Assembly (NCBI GenBank): GCA_028697725.1
Contig: JAQVEG010000006.1
Coordinates: 1 to 64,000, forward strand
DNA length: 64,000 nt
Direction of reading: 5' to 3'
Source: Anaerostipes sp.
Lineage (GTDB): Bacteria > Bacillota > Clostridia > Lachnospirales > Lachnospiraceae
Positions 18,532 to 26,583 of the stretch are shown piece by piece. Both the position numbers and the translations under genes were made by a program. The notes below the pieces were generated by a model that saw only the letters and a list, made by a program, of their open reading frames with translations, was not told the DNA's origin and made no database searches. Positions within the stretch are counted from its first letter, which is position 1. The number at the start of each line of letters is the position of its first letter.

Positions 18532-19127
18532 TATATTAACTTGCGTAATGCTTGTTTTAACAGTTCTTCTGGAGTATAAGTATCTGCATTCTCCACTTTG
18601 CGAATTGCCCCAATTGCCTCTGCCTTTGAATATCCTAAACTTGTAAGTCCTGATGCTGTAAGAGAAATCACATCATCTGAAACATCCGAAACATCTCCAA
18701 TCTCACCTTCTCCACCAAGCATATCATCAAAATCGAACTTATCCTTTAACTCTAAGATTAGCTTTTTGGCACCTTTTGGTCCAAGCCCTGGTGTTGTTGC
18801 TATTGTTTTTGCATCATCACTTAAAATAGCCATCTTTAAATCTACAACCGATAATGTTGCAAGTAGTGAAAGAGCTACTTTAGGTCCAATTCCATTCACT
18901 CCAATTAGTAGTTCAAATATCTCTTTTTCATCCTGTGATGAAAATCCAAATAAGCTAATATCATCTTCTCTCACGTGCATATGTGTAAATACCTGGCGTG
19001 TTGTTCCGACCCACCTTGCCCATGTATCAATTGCTGGAACCATGATTCCATAACCCATTCCTTGATTTTCAACTATGATATGATTATGATCAATCCCTGT
19101 TATTATTCCTTTTATATATGAAATCAC
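18531..19127 (-). CDS. ruvA: Holliday junction DNA helicase subunit RuvA
   Basis: Junction-binding tetrameric subunit. N-terminal OB fold ([13 protein letters not shown]), helix-hairpin-helix segments ([17 protein letters not shown] and [14 protein letters not shown]) and a C-terminal RuvB-binding domain. 198 aa. It starts with GTG, preceded by AGGAGG. It leads the ruvA-ruvB-zapA-U32 run and is divergent from the plus-strand exonuclease-like gene. Confidence 0.96.
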   Translation of the reverse strand: MISYIKGIITGIDHNHIIVENQGMGYGIMVPAIDTWARWVGTTRQVFTHMHVREDDISLFGFSSQDEKEIFELLIGVNGIGPKVALSLLATLSVVDLKMAILSDDAKTIATTPGLGPKGAKKLILELKDKFDFDDMLGGEGEIGDVSDVSDDVISLTASGLTSLGYSKAEAIGAIRKVENADTYTPEELLKQALRKLI

Positions 19128-19155
19128 AATATCCTCCTAAAAATTATTTGGTACT

Positions 19156-19184
19156 AGTATATCATATAATCATTTTTCTTTAAA
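19156..19184 (-). promoter_or_regulatory. probable ruvA promoter
   Basis: Minus strand TTTAAA, 17-base spacer, TATACT, about 30 nt upstream of the ruvA GTG. Confidence 0.5.
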
Positions 19185-19189
19185 ATAGA

Positions 19190-19218
19190 TTGATTATATT
19201 TTTCATGGGAACTATAAT
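19190..19218 (+). promoter_or_regulatory. promoter for the plus-strand RNase H-like gene
   Basis: Plus strand TTGATT, 17-base spacer, TATAAT, 34 nt upstream of the start codon at 19253. Confidence 0.6.
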
Positions 19219-19252
19219 AAAATTGAAATTATGAAAAGGAAGAGAGGATGTT

Positions 19253-20197
19253 ATGAACTCAAATACTATTTTTATTGATATAGAAACTACAGGACTTTCT
19301 CCCGAAACATCTGCTCTTACTATCTTAGGAGCTAAAACACTTCACGGAGACGTGAGACAATGGTTCAATGAAACTGGAAGAGAACAAAAAGAAATTTTAT
19401 CTGAATTTCTCACTTTTATTTCTTCTTATGATGAGATTGTCACTTTTAATGGAACTACTTTTGACCTTCCATATTTAGCTCATAAATGCAGTGACTACAA
19501 TCTTTCTCCTGTTTGGAAAGAAAAGAAACATGTTGATTTGTATCAAAAACTTAAAAAAATAAAACACCTATTCCCATGGAAAAACTTAAAACAAAAAACA
19601 TTAGAATCCTATCTAAACATTTCACGAAAGGATAAACTTTCCAGCCGGGCAATGATAAAAACCTATCAGGATTTCCTTGACTCCAAAGATGATTTCATGA
19701 AAGAGAAACTGCTCCTTCATAATCAAGAAGATTTAATTGGATTGGAGGCTATCTATTCTTTGTTATCCTTTCAGGCTCTTCTGGATGGGAATTTTAAGAT
19801 TATCTCATCTTCTTTTGCTGACAGTCTGGATATACATTTTAAATTAGATACTTGTGTTCCAATCAATTTATCTGTTAGAAAAGACAATATGACTCTATGT
19901 ATTACACATGAAACTGGCATTTTTTCCTGTCCTGTATTAAATGGACAAGTATATCATTACTATCCTGACACAAAGGACTATTATTATTTAGACGATGGGA
20001 ATGTACTCCTTCCAAAAGCAATGGGACACACGATTCCAAGGTCACAGAGACATCATCCCACCCCAGATCAGTGCCGCACATACTTTTGCCCTACAACAGA
20101 ATTTTTATCCCAAACTCAACAGCTTTATACCCTTTGTGCTCATAATATTACATATATTTTGCGAAAGGATACAACGAAAGAAATAGAGATATTATAA
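19253..20197 (+). CDS. ribonuclease H-like domain protein (YprB-type exonuclease fold)
   Basis: The N-terminal ~175 residues match a DEDD-type exonuclease fold, with FIDIETTG (D9, E11), FNGTTFDLPYL (D71) and a late HNQEDLIGLEAI. B. subtilis YprB carries the same type of domain (RNase_H_2). The C-terminal ~140 residues are unfamiliar and have no obvious motif. The gene is alone on the plus strand, with a good promoter and GGAAGAGAGGAT ribosome site. Nuclease activity is inferred from fold only. Confidence 0.75.
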   Translation: MNSNTIFIDIETTGLSPETSALTILGAKTLHGDVRQWFNETGREQKEILSEFLTFISSYDEIVTFNGTTFDLPYLAHKCSDYNLSPVWKEKKHVDLYQKLKKIKHLFPWKNLKQKTLESYLNISRKDKLSSRAMIKTYQDFLDSKDDFMKEKLLLHNQEDLIGLEAIYSLLSFQALLDGNFKIISSSFADSLDIHFKLDTCVPINLSVRKDNMTLCITHETGIFSCPVLNGQVYHYYPDTKDYYYLDDGNVLLPKAMGHTIPRSQRHHPTPDQCRTYFCPTTEFLSQTQQLYTLCAHNITYILRKDTTKEIEIL

Positions 20198-20270
20198 AAG
20201 GACAAGCCATGACGGTGGATACGACAAAGATATAACTGTACTCAACTGAAATACATTTTCTCTATCCTTG

Positions 20271-20909
20271 TCAAAAGTTGGAATCATTAAAGTATAAAAA
20301 TCCACCACCTTTTGTAGTTGTCTGTAACCACAAAGAAAGATTGATTTTTTTAGCTTCTCCCTCATCACAGATATATGCCCAAGCTTCACTCTTATTTTCA
20401 TTATATTCCAATGAATAAATGGTTACCCAATGCCATCGTTCCAAATTCCATACCTCTCCATTACACAAATTTAAGAATGCAATTGGTTTGTCCTGTCCAA
20501 TCCCACTGACAATAAAATCTATAACTTCTGATATGTTTTTTCGTCGTTCTTTATTTTCACAAATATTAATACTAAAATACCGATAAACTCTATCCTGTTT
20601 TTTTGCATACACTTCCATTCCAGCTATAAACATATTTGTACTTGGAATCCCATCTTCTTTTGGTGTAACAAACCTCCAGATTTCTTCCATTAAAGACAAA
20701 AGGCATTTCTTATCACATTCCTCTCCACTCATATCCTGTTTTCTATTATCATAAAGCAGTAGATTAGCTGCTGTAGATGGTCCACAACCAGTTAATCTCT
20801 GCCTCCTGGCAGAATACCATTCCTGATCACTACCACAATAAATCATTCCTGATAAATGATCCTGTACCTTAAAAAGATTTATATTTGATAAAGAAACGCT
20901 ATGATCCAT
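20271..20909 (-). CDS. predicted C39-like cysteine peptidase-fold protein, function unknown
   Basis: 212 aa with no signal peptide. The segment RRQRLTGCGPSTAANLL places C42 in the GCGPxxxA context of C39/papain-like peptidases, followed by candidate His (ERWHWVTIY, H160) and Asp (YICDEGE, D182). I do not recognise a named family beyond that. It is the last gene of the run that begins with arsR, 75 nt after a 45-codon ORF, with its own GAGGAG ribosome site. Whether it acts on peptides is unknown; it may be an amidase- or transglutaminase-like relative. Confidence 0.6.
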   Translation of the reverse strand: MDHSVSLSNINLFKVQDHLSGMIYCGSDQEWYSARRQRLTGCGPSTAANLLLYDNRKQDMSGEECDKKCLLSLMEEIWRFVTPKEDGIPSTNMFIAGMEVYAKKQDRVYRYFSINICENKERRKNISEVIDFIVSGIGQDKPIAFLNLCNGEVWNLERWHWVTIYSLEYNENKSEAWAYICDEGEAKKINLSLWLQTTTKGGGFLYFNDSNF

Positions 20910-20984
20910 ATGAATATCTCCTCTTTTCCCATTTCATTTTAATGGGTTTTATTTTTCTTGTTTATCTCTGTGTTTTTCGCTATT

Positions 20985-21122
20985 TTATATACTCTCACAA
21001 ACCTTTGGAATACTATTTGCATCTTTTTCAAAGATTTTACAAATCTCCGGTGCAATTGCCAAAATAAAATACTCTTTTTCTTTATTACTGAGTGCAACAA
21101 ACTCATTAATCAAGTTTTCCAT
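20985..21122 (-). CDS. small 45-aa protein, unknown function
   Basis: Not in the ORF track. It reads MENLINEFVALSNKEKEYFI... and ends ...CKIFEKDANSIPKVCESI. Support comes from the AGGGGG ribosome site five bases before ATG, tight placement 10 nt after the cysteine desulfidase stop, and amphipathic, non-repetitive composition. It has no signal or membrane segment and two cysteines. Function unknown; position suggests joint expression with its neighbours. Confidence 0.6.
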   Translation of the reverse strand: MENLINEFVALSNKEKEYFILAIAPEICKIFEKDANSIPKVCESI

Positions 21123-21132
21123 CTTTTCCCCC

Positions 21133-22431
21133 TTAATCTACACAGGTCATGATACATAGAATTTCTTTATCTGTATCTCGCATCCCATTTTTTCCAAGAC
21201 GTCCAATATTTTTAATAGTATTCTCGACACTATCTGAAACAACACCTTCTCCACTATAAAATTGCTGACCTTGCAAATACATCTCATAACCAAATATTCC
21301 GGCATCAACTGCTGTCGCAATTTTAGCTGCACAGGATGCTTTTGCACCATCACAGATGATTCCTGAAGTAATGGCAAGTGCATTTATAATAGTGTGTGCT
21401 ATTTCCCCATATTCTCCACCTCTAAGATATGCAATTCCTGCTCCGGCTGCTGCACCTGCACTGACTGCTCCACAATAAGCAGACAGATAACCAATTCCTG
21501 TTTTCTGGTGAATCGCCGTCAAATTTGAAATAATTAAAGCTCTATAAAGTTTATCCTTCCCTATATCAAGTTCTTTCGCATATTCTATTACAGGTAATGA
21601 CACCGCCATCCCTTGATTTCCACTACCCGAATTTATGACAACTGGACATTCACATCCATTCATTCTGGCATCCGAACCAGCCGCCGCCTTAGCTTTTGCA
21701 CGTGTTCTCACTTCATTGTCATATACACTTAATATTACTGATCCTATGTTAGCTCCATAGTCTTCTTTCAACCCTTCTTCGGAGATTATTGAATTATATT
21801 GAATTTGCCTTTCTATTACATCGCTTATTTCATCTAGATTTACCATCTGTGCAAACTCATAGATTCCCATCACAGATAATAACTGATAATTAAGAAGCTC
21901 TGTCTGATTTTGTGTTTCAACTTCTTTATTTAAAATAACTTGCCCATTTTTTTCAATATATACAACATTTGCATGAGCATTGGCAATTCGAACAACTGCA
22001 CTCTCATCCTCACTATATACCCTCACAATAATGTCCAAAAGCAAATCACTTTCTGCCTGTTTTACATAAAATTCTGTGTTATCTAAATATTGCACAAATT
22101 CCTGCTTCTGCTTCTTTGTAACATTTTGTAAGACTTCTAAACCTAACTTTTCATTGCCTGCAACAATTCCAATGGCCGCTGCTGCTTCCATTCCTTTTTT
22201 TCCATTTGTATTTGGTACAATTACACTCTTGACATTTTTAATAATATTTCCGCTGGCTTCTATTTCAACTTTCTGGGGTAATTTTCCCAATACACTTCTT
22301 GCTGTAGCTGCACATAGTGCAAGGGATGTCGGCTCCGTACATCCCATTGATGGAACAAGTTCCTTTTTTAATATGTCTACATATGTTTGATACTGCTTAT
22401 CATGTCTTTTCAAATTTATCCACCTTTCCAT
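21133..22431 (-). CDS. L-cysteine desulfidase family protein (UPF0597, CyuA/YhaM-like)
   Basis: Member of the serine-dehydratase-alpha-like family whose studied members degrade L-cysteine to pyruvate, ammonia and sulfide using a [4Fe-4S] cluster. The MGCTEPTSLALCAA segment (C31), GANIGSV, NSGSGNQG and ICDGAKASCAAKIA segments are typical. 432 aa, normal. The start is ambiguous: the track ATG has a poor ribosome site, while a TTG at codon 7 has AAAGGTGG. It sits 53 nt after acr3, so it probably belongs to the arsenic operon. Sulfide release could matter for arsenite or Fe-S chemistry; that is inference. Confidence 0.85.
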   Translation of the reverse strand: MERWINLKRHDKQYQTYVDILKKELVPSMGCTEPTSLALCAATARSVLGKLPQKVEIEASGNIIKNVKSVIVPNTNGKKGMEAAAAIGIVAGNEKLGLEVLQNVTKKQKQEFVQYLDNTEFYVKQAESDLLLDIIVRVYSEDESAVVRIANAHANVVYIEKNGQVILNKEVETQNQTELLNYQLLSVMGIYEFAQMVNLDEISDVIERQIQYNSIISEEGLKEDYGANIGSVILSVYDNEVRTRAKAKAAAGSDARMNGCECPVVINSGSGNQGMAVSLPVIEYAKELDIGKDKLYRALIISNLTAIHQKTGIGYLSAYCGAVSAGAAAGAGIAYLRGGEYGEIAHTIINALAITSGIICDGAKASCAAKIATAVDAGIFGYEMYLQGQQFYSGEGVVSDSVENTIKNIGRLGKNGMRDTDKEILCIMTCVD

Positions 22432-22484
22432 ACACTTCTTTATTTAGGTGGCAAACAGTTAGATACCGCTTACCACCTTATTTC

Positions 22485-23567
22485 TTAGTCTAATATAATT
22501 TCATTTTTTTCACTGGTTGTCTCCTTTGGAAACCAATATGTTGTTTTATTTGCTATTTTCACCATAGTAAGCATTACAGGCACTTCAACCAATACTCCTA
22601 CCGTTACAGCAAGAACAACTGGAGAAGATGCTCCAAACAATGCAATCGCAACTGCAACCGCAAATTCAAAAAAGTTCGAAGCGCCAACTAACCCTGCAGG
22701 TGCCGCAATATTGTGTGACAACTTTAACATTTTTGCTGCAAAATACGAAACAAAAAATATGAAGAAAGATTGAAGAACCATAGGTATTGCCAAGAGCAGA
22801 ATATGTATTGGATTTTCAATAATCATATGACCTTGGTATGAAAAAATAATAACCAGCATCAGTAAAAGTCCAATAAAAATCAACTTATTAAATTTAGGAA
22901 CAAATTTTTCTTCAAAGTATTCCTTCCCTTTATTTTTAGTCATAAAAATTCTTGTTAAGATACCTGCAACAAGTGGAATAACCACAAACAAAACAATTGA
23001 AAGAATCAAGGTGTCCCAAGGGACAGAAAAACCGCCTGTACCAAGTAGAAATACCATGGTAGGTGCATACGCAACTAAAAGAATAAGATCATTACTTGCC
23101 ACCTGAACCAATGTATGCGCAGCATCACCCTTTGTTAAATGACTCCATACAAATACCATTGCTGTACAAGGTGCTCCTCCCAGCAATACTGCACCTGCGA
23201 GATAATTTTTTGCTAAATCAGCAGGAATAATTCCTTTAAATAAAACATAAAGGAAAAAAGCCATTATGCCATACATGGTGAATGGTTTAATTAACCAGTT
23301 TGCTACCCATGTAACAATCAATCCCTTAGGATGCTTTCCAACATTTTTTACACTGGCAAAGTCAATCTTAATCATCATGGGATAAACCATAACCCAAATC
23401 AGTATCGCTATGGGCAGAGATATCTGTGCATATTGCAGTTTGCCCAAAAATTCAGGTATTGCAGGCACATATTTCGAAATCAGAACACCTACTATCATAC
23501 AAAGGACAACCCAAACACTAAGATATTTTTCAAGGATTCCTAAGCTTTGTGTATTATTTTTTTCCAT
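22485..23567 (-). CDS. acr3: arsenite efflux transporter Acr3
   Basis: Ten-helix membrane protein of the bile/arsenite/riboflavin transporter family that exports As(III). The VLLGGAPCTAMVFVWSHLTKGD motif carries the conserved cysteine of ACR3, and NDLILLVAYAPTMVFLL follows. 360 aa. Its start overlaps the HesB-like gene by 14 nt, and it has a GGAG site. Downstream of arsA and arsD, it may couple to the ArsA ATPase, although ArsA classically pairs with ArsB. Confidence 0.93.
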   Translation of the reverse strand: MEKNNTQSLGILEKYLSVWVVLCMIVGVLISKYVPAIPEFLGKLQYAQISLPIAILIWVMVYPMMIKIDFASVKNVGKHPKGLIVTWVANWLIKPFTMYGIMAFFLYVLFKGIIPADLAKNYLAGAVLLGGAPCTAMVFVWSHLTKGDAAHTLVQVASNDLILLVAYAPTMVFLLGTGGFSVPWDTLILSIVLFVVIPLVAGILTRIFMTKNKGKEYFEEKFVPKFNKLIFIGLLLMLVIIFSYQGHMIIENPIHILLLAIPMVLQSFFIFFVSYFAAKMLKLSHNIAAPAGLVGASNFFEFAVAVAIALFGASSPVVLAVTVGVLVEVPVMLTMVKIANKTTYWFPKETTSEKNEIILD

Positions 23568-23835
23568 GTTTCATTACTCCATTCTTTTTAATCGTTAAGC
23601 GACCTCTTTCTACATCAAATATCTTATTTTTTGTCCATCTTTCTGCCTCTTTGTCCATAGATACTTGAATACCATCCACCATCATAGTCTGAATGCCATC
23701 TTTTACATTTACCATATCAATCTGTAATGCAGTGCCACAGCAGGATTTATGCAGAAACATTTTTAAAGTATCACACTTCTCTGAAACTAATGAATCTTGT
23801 ATTAACTTTTTTGCACTTTCTGTAAACTGTACCAT
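23554..23835 (-). CDS. HesB/IscA-like small protein with CC motif
   Basis: A 93-aa protein (MVQFTESAKKLIQDS...) with the HesB/IscA-like layout and a KSCCGTALQ motif (C32, C33) in place of the usual three-cysteine pattern. I start it at the internal Met (23835) because AAGGAG lies upstream; the track start runs back over the arsA end. It sits between arsA and acr3 in a tight operon, overlapping acr3. A role in Fe-S handling or thiol binding of arsenite is possible, but the sequence does not decide it. Confidence 0.7.
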   Translation of the reverse strand: MVQFTESAKKLIQDSLVSEKCDTLKMFLHKSCCGTALQIDMVNVKDGIQTMMVDGIQVSMDKEAERWTKNKIFDVERGRLTIKKNGVMKHGKK

Positions 23836-23851
23836 TTTGCAACTCCTTTCT

Positions 23852-25594
23852 TTAATCAATTAATTCCTTTAATTTTTCACCTTTAATCTCATCGGCTTGC
23901 CATTTAACCGCCACAAAATTTCCCTTGGAAATTTCGTCTACTTTATTAATCCACTCAACTTCGTGATTAGCTTTTGCTTTCAAAGTAGCATTTGATGGTT
24001 CGGTGGCATAAAGTGAAGAATTGATAATCCACCATTTTGTACGGATACCAGCACGCTTTAAATCCTGCTCTAATCTCATCGCTTCATAAACTGGAGTAGT
24101 TTCAGCAAGCGTAACTATAATAACTTCTGTTTCCTCACCATTATGTAGCCTTGGCAATAATTGTTTTACTGACTCTGGAATATCTCCCGCTGTATGTGCA
24201 ATTTCACGATGATAACTCTCAGATGAATCTAACAGTAATAGTGTATGTCCCGTCGGTGCAGTATCAATTACAACAACCTGTTCCTCTGCCTTTTCCACAA
24301 TATCTGCAAAGGCACGAAATACTGCGATTTCCTGCGTACATGGAGAACGCAGATCCTCTTCCACATATGCGATATCTTCCTTGGACATATTTTTTCTTGC
24401 TTTTGTCAGAACTTCCTCTTTGTACTTTTCTAGTTCTGCCTTTTCGTCAATGTGACTCATAGTGATCCGATCTGTATCCTGAATGACGTATTTCAAATGA
24501 GCAGCCGGATCAGTTGTAGTCAAATGTACTTTTTCCCCTTTTTCTGCAAGTCCCAATGCAATAGCTGCTGCCATAGTTGTCTTTCCTACTCCACCTTTGC
24601 CCATGGTGAAAATAACTTTCTTATTGCTTGTATACAACTCATCAATCATATTTTTCAAACTTGGCACTTCATTTGCATGAAGAATTGCCTTCTCATAGTT
24701 CTGATTGTCCGTCACTAAAAGATTTCTTACATTATCAAGACCTGTTACATTGTAAGAACGCAGTGGAATCATATACTGGTCAAAATCCTTCAAACTTTCT
24801 GGTGTATTTTCCAGTGCCTTCTGCTGTTTCTGGTACAGACTTTCTGAAATCTTATCATCATGACTTGTGAGAACACCATTAATAACTAATGCCTGATTTT
24901 TTAATCCCATTTCAGAAAGTTCTTTGGACGCCCTCTCTACTTCACGTAATGGTGCACCCTCTGGTCTTGAAACCAAAATTAAAGTGGTTTTACTTGCATC
25001 AGAAAGTGTATCTACCGCTTTCTGATAAATATCTTTTCTCGCCGCCATACCGGAAAGCTGCCCTACCTTTGCAGTTCCACCATCCTGCTCCTCAATAAAA
25101 TCATTCCAAGCTGATGGAAGTGAAAGAAATCGAAGCGTATGTCCCGTAGGTGCAGTGTCAAAGATAATATAGTCATATTCCTTTTCATCTTTTTCGTCCG
25201 TTAAAAAATTTGCAAACTGATTAAATGCTGCAATTTCTACAGTGCATGAACCAGAGAGTTGTTCCTCCATATTAGCAATCACTGTATCTGGAAGTTTCCC
25301 CCGATATGGTGCGATAATGCTCTCTTTATACTCTTCCATTGCCTGCATTGGATCAAGATTTGCCACTACAAGTCCAGGTACTTCCTCAATTGGAACCCCC
25401 TGATTCGTCAACTCTTTTTTAAACACATCCTGCAAATTTGATGCAGGATCTGTGCTTATCAGCAATACCGTTTTGCCCTGATCTGCTAAGGTAACTGCGG
25501 TAGCACATGCAGTTGATGTTTTTCCAACCCCTCCTTTTCCTGTAAAAAATAAATATTTTGTTAATTCAATTTCTCTTGGATTAAATGTTTGCAT
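23852..25594 (-). CDS. arsA: arsenite-stimulated ATPase ArsA (two-domain)
   Basis: Pump ATPase that energises arsenite export. Two homologous halves each carry a P-loop GKGGVGKT (residues ~19 and ~334) and a DTAPTGHT signature (~147 and ~444), so it is a full-length fused A1-A2 protein of 580 aa. Cysteines near SGSCTVEIAAFNQF and SPCTQEIAVFRAF are candidate As(III) ligands. It has an AGGAGG ribosome site 24 nt after arsD, its chaperone gene. Confidence 0.96.
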   Translation of the reverse strand: MQTFNPREIELTKYLFFTGKGGVGKTSTACATAVTLADQGKTVLLISTDPASNLQDVFKKELTNQGVPIEEVPGLVVANLDPMQAMEEYKESIIAPYRGKLPDTVIANMEEQLSGSCTVEIAAFNQFANFLTDEKDEKEYDYIIFDTAPTGHTLRFLSLPSAWNDFIEEQDGGTAKVGQLSGMAARKDIYQKAVDTLSDASKTTLILVSRPEGAPLREVERASKELSEMGLKNQALVINGVLTSHDDKISESLYQKQQKALENTPESLKDFDQYMIPLRSYNVTGLDNVRNLLVTDNQNYEKAILHANEVPSLKNMIDELYTSNKKVIFTMGKGGVGKTTMAAAIALGLAEKGEKVHLTTTDPAAHLKYVIQDTDRITMSHIDEKAELEKYKEEVLTKARKNMSKEDIAYVEEDLRSPCTQEIAVFRAFADIVEKAEEQVVVIDTAPTGHTLLLLDSSESYHREIAHTAGDIPESVKQLLPRLHNGEETEVIIVTLAETTPVYEAMRLEQDLKRAGIRTKWWIINSSLYATEPSNATLKAKANHEVEWINKVDEISKGNFVAVKWQADEIKGEKLKELID

Positions 25595-25618
25595 ATTGTT
25601 TTCCTCCTGTTTTTTTAA

Positions 25619-25975
25619 TTAGCTTTCAATTGATACACCCAAAATCTTTGGTTTTTCACCTAATGCTTCGATTGGTAATTCCAGATACTCCGCAATTTCC
25701 TCGTTGCTTGGATATCTACCTTCTAAAACGATTTTCCCATCCAATGTAGTAACTGGAAGTTTGTCTATTCCAACCGTATTTACATATTTGTTTACTTCTG
25801 CATTGTTGATAAATTCCTGTGGTTCTTTGGATAAATTAAACCGATCCAGTTTGACCTCTTTTTTTGCAAGTGCTTTTATTACTGCTGAGATACGAATTAA
25901 TTCTGTATCTACTCCCACACCACTAAATCCTGTGTTGCAACACATAGCAGGTTCAAAAATCTGTAATTTTTTCAT
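25619..25975 (-). CDS. arsD: arsenite metallochaperone ArsD (third metalloid cysteine absent)
   Basis: ArsD delivers As(III) to ArsA and has weak repressor activity. The N-terminal FEPAMCCNTGFSGVGVD matches the family, with C12 and C13 present. The canonical third ligand C18 is serine here, and the C-terminal Cys pairs of the plasmid R773 protein are missing. The rest (RFNLSKEPQEF, GIDKLPVTTLDGKIVLEGRYPS) is well conserved. 118 aa. It starts with ATG after AAGGAGG, 69 nt downstream of a Cys-rich mini-ORF and hairpin. Confidence 0.93.
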   Translation of the reverse strand: MKKLQIFEPAMCCNTGFSGVGVDTELIRISAVIKALAKKEVKLDRFNLSKEPQEFINNAEVNKYVNTVGIDKLPVTTLDGKIVLEGRYPSNEEIAEYLELPIEALGEKPKILGVSIES

Positions 25976-26032
25976 TGTCCAATAGCCTCCTTGTATTTTT
26001 CTACGTTCTTGTTTGTCTTACTTCTATAGCCT

Positions 26033-26063
26033 ATCATTGCCGCTTATACAGAACGACAATGAT
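26033..26063 (-). promoter_or_regulatory. hairpin in the arsD leader
   Basis: 10-bp stem ATCATTGTCG / CGGCAATGAT (one G-T pair) with an 11-base loop on the minus strand. It spans the last six codons and stop of the 13-codon leader ORF and ends 57 nt before the arsD start. There is no T-run after it. Confidence 0.5.
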
Positions 26064-26085
26064 ACATTCTCTTGCAAAAACACAT
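26044..26085 (-). CDS. possible Cys-rich 13-aa leader peptide of arsD
   Basis: A mini-ORF, MCFCKRMYHCRSV, too short for the ORF track. It has an excellent ribosome site (AGGGAGG, seven bases before ATG) and three Cys codons (positions 2, 4, 10). It lies just downstream of the second ArsR-type operator, and its 3' half forms one arm and the loop of a hairpin. Such placement is typical of leader peptides that control the next gene. No homologue is known to me, and chance cannot be excluded for 13 codons. Confidence 0.45.
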   Translation of the reverse strand: MCFCKRMYHCRSV

Positions 26086-26105
26086 ACCTGTTCCTCCCTA
26101 TCTAT

Positions 26106-26135
26106 TACATAGAAATATAGAAATATTTCTATGTA
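26106..26135 (-). promoter_or_regulatory. second ArsR-type operator, upstream of arsD
   Basis: The 30-base perfect outer palindrome TACATAGAAATA...TATTTCTATGTA contains an inner palindrome ATAGAAATATTTCTAT. The half-site ATAGAAA/TTTCTAT also occurs around the arsR -10 box. It lies between arsR and the leader of arsD. A clear promoter was not found beside it. Confidence 0.6.
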
Positions 26136-26149
26136 AACTTTATTTTTTT

Positions 26150-26170
26150 ACCGATGCTCTTCACATCGGT
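26150..26170. terminator. hairpin after arsR
   Basis: 7-bp stem ACCGATG / CATCGGT with 7-base loop, just after the arsR stop. In the arsR direction it is followed by As, not Ts; a T-run (TATTTTTAT) follows only on the plus strand. It may only partly stop transcription, leaving arsDA read-through. Confidence 0.35.
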
Positions 26171-26174
26171 ATTT

Positions 26175-26462
26175 TTATCTACTCTGTCCTGTTAGAATTC
26201 TTCCTATCTCCGCATTAAAACTCAATAACATTTCTTGATTTGCAGAATAATAACTCCACTTTCCTTCTTTTCTAACATTTACAATCCCTATATCACATAA
26301 TAATTTCATGTCATGGGAAAGTGTTGGTTGTGTTATTTTGAACTCCTCTAGGATGTCACAAGCACATAATTCTTTATCCGCCAGCATGGCAACTATTTTA
26401 AGTCTCTTTGAGTCAGCAAGCACTTTTAAAACTTTAGCATATCTGATATAGTCTTCTTCCAT
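26175..26462 (-). CDS. arsR: ArsR-family metalloregulator
   Basis: Winged-helix repressor released from DNA by As(III) or Sb(III). 95 aa, with the metal-site motif ELCACDIL (C33, C35) at the start of the DNA-binding region and recognition helix QPTLSHDMKLLCDIGIV. It is divergent from nothing and leads the ars genes. Its own promoter is flanked by matched half-sites, indicating autoregulation. Confidence 0.93.
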   Translation of the reverse strand: MEEDYIRYAKVLKVLADSKRLKIVAMLADKELCACDILEEFKITQPTLSHDMKLLCDIGIVNVRKEGKWSYYSANQEMLLSFNAEIGRILTGQSR

Positions 26463-26484
26463 CTTCTTACCTCACATTGATTTA

Positions 26485-26525
26485 TTTCTATGTGTTATTA
26501 TATTCCTTACATAGAAAAAAGTCAA
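26485..26525 (-). promoter_or_regulatory. arsR promoter with overlapping ArsR operator
   Basis: Minus strand TTGACT, 17-base spacer, TATAAT (26497-26525). The -10 box is bracketed by TTTCTATGT and ACATAGAAA (26485-26517), an inverted repeat whose half-site recurs upstream of arsD. Binding there would block RNA polymerase. Confidence 0.75.
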
Positions 26526-26583
26526 TGTGTATTTAAAAATTTTTTCAAAAAATAATATACAGATTTATATGAATCCAGTAAGA

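Noticed and set aside
18598-19053. 151-aa plus-strand ORF opposite ruvA
   Set aside because: Lies wholly antisense to ruvA, has no ribosome site and low-complexity Ser-rich composition; a shadow.
20192-20401. 69-aa minus ORF at the end of the C39-like gene
   Set aside because: Overlaps the 212-aa gene in another frame, no ribosome site.
21147-21383. 78-aa minus ORF suggesting a frameshift in the cysteine desulfidase
   Set aside because: The 432-aa desulfidase frame is intact and contains the family motifs across this region; the other frame is a shadow.
26150-26170. True rho-independent terminator after arsR
   Set aside because: The stem is followed by As on the arsR-sense strand; kept only as a weak hairpin.
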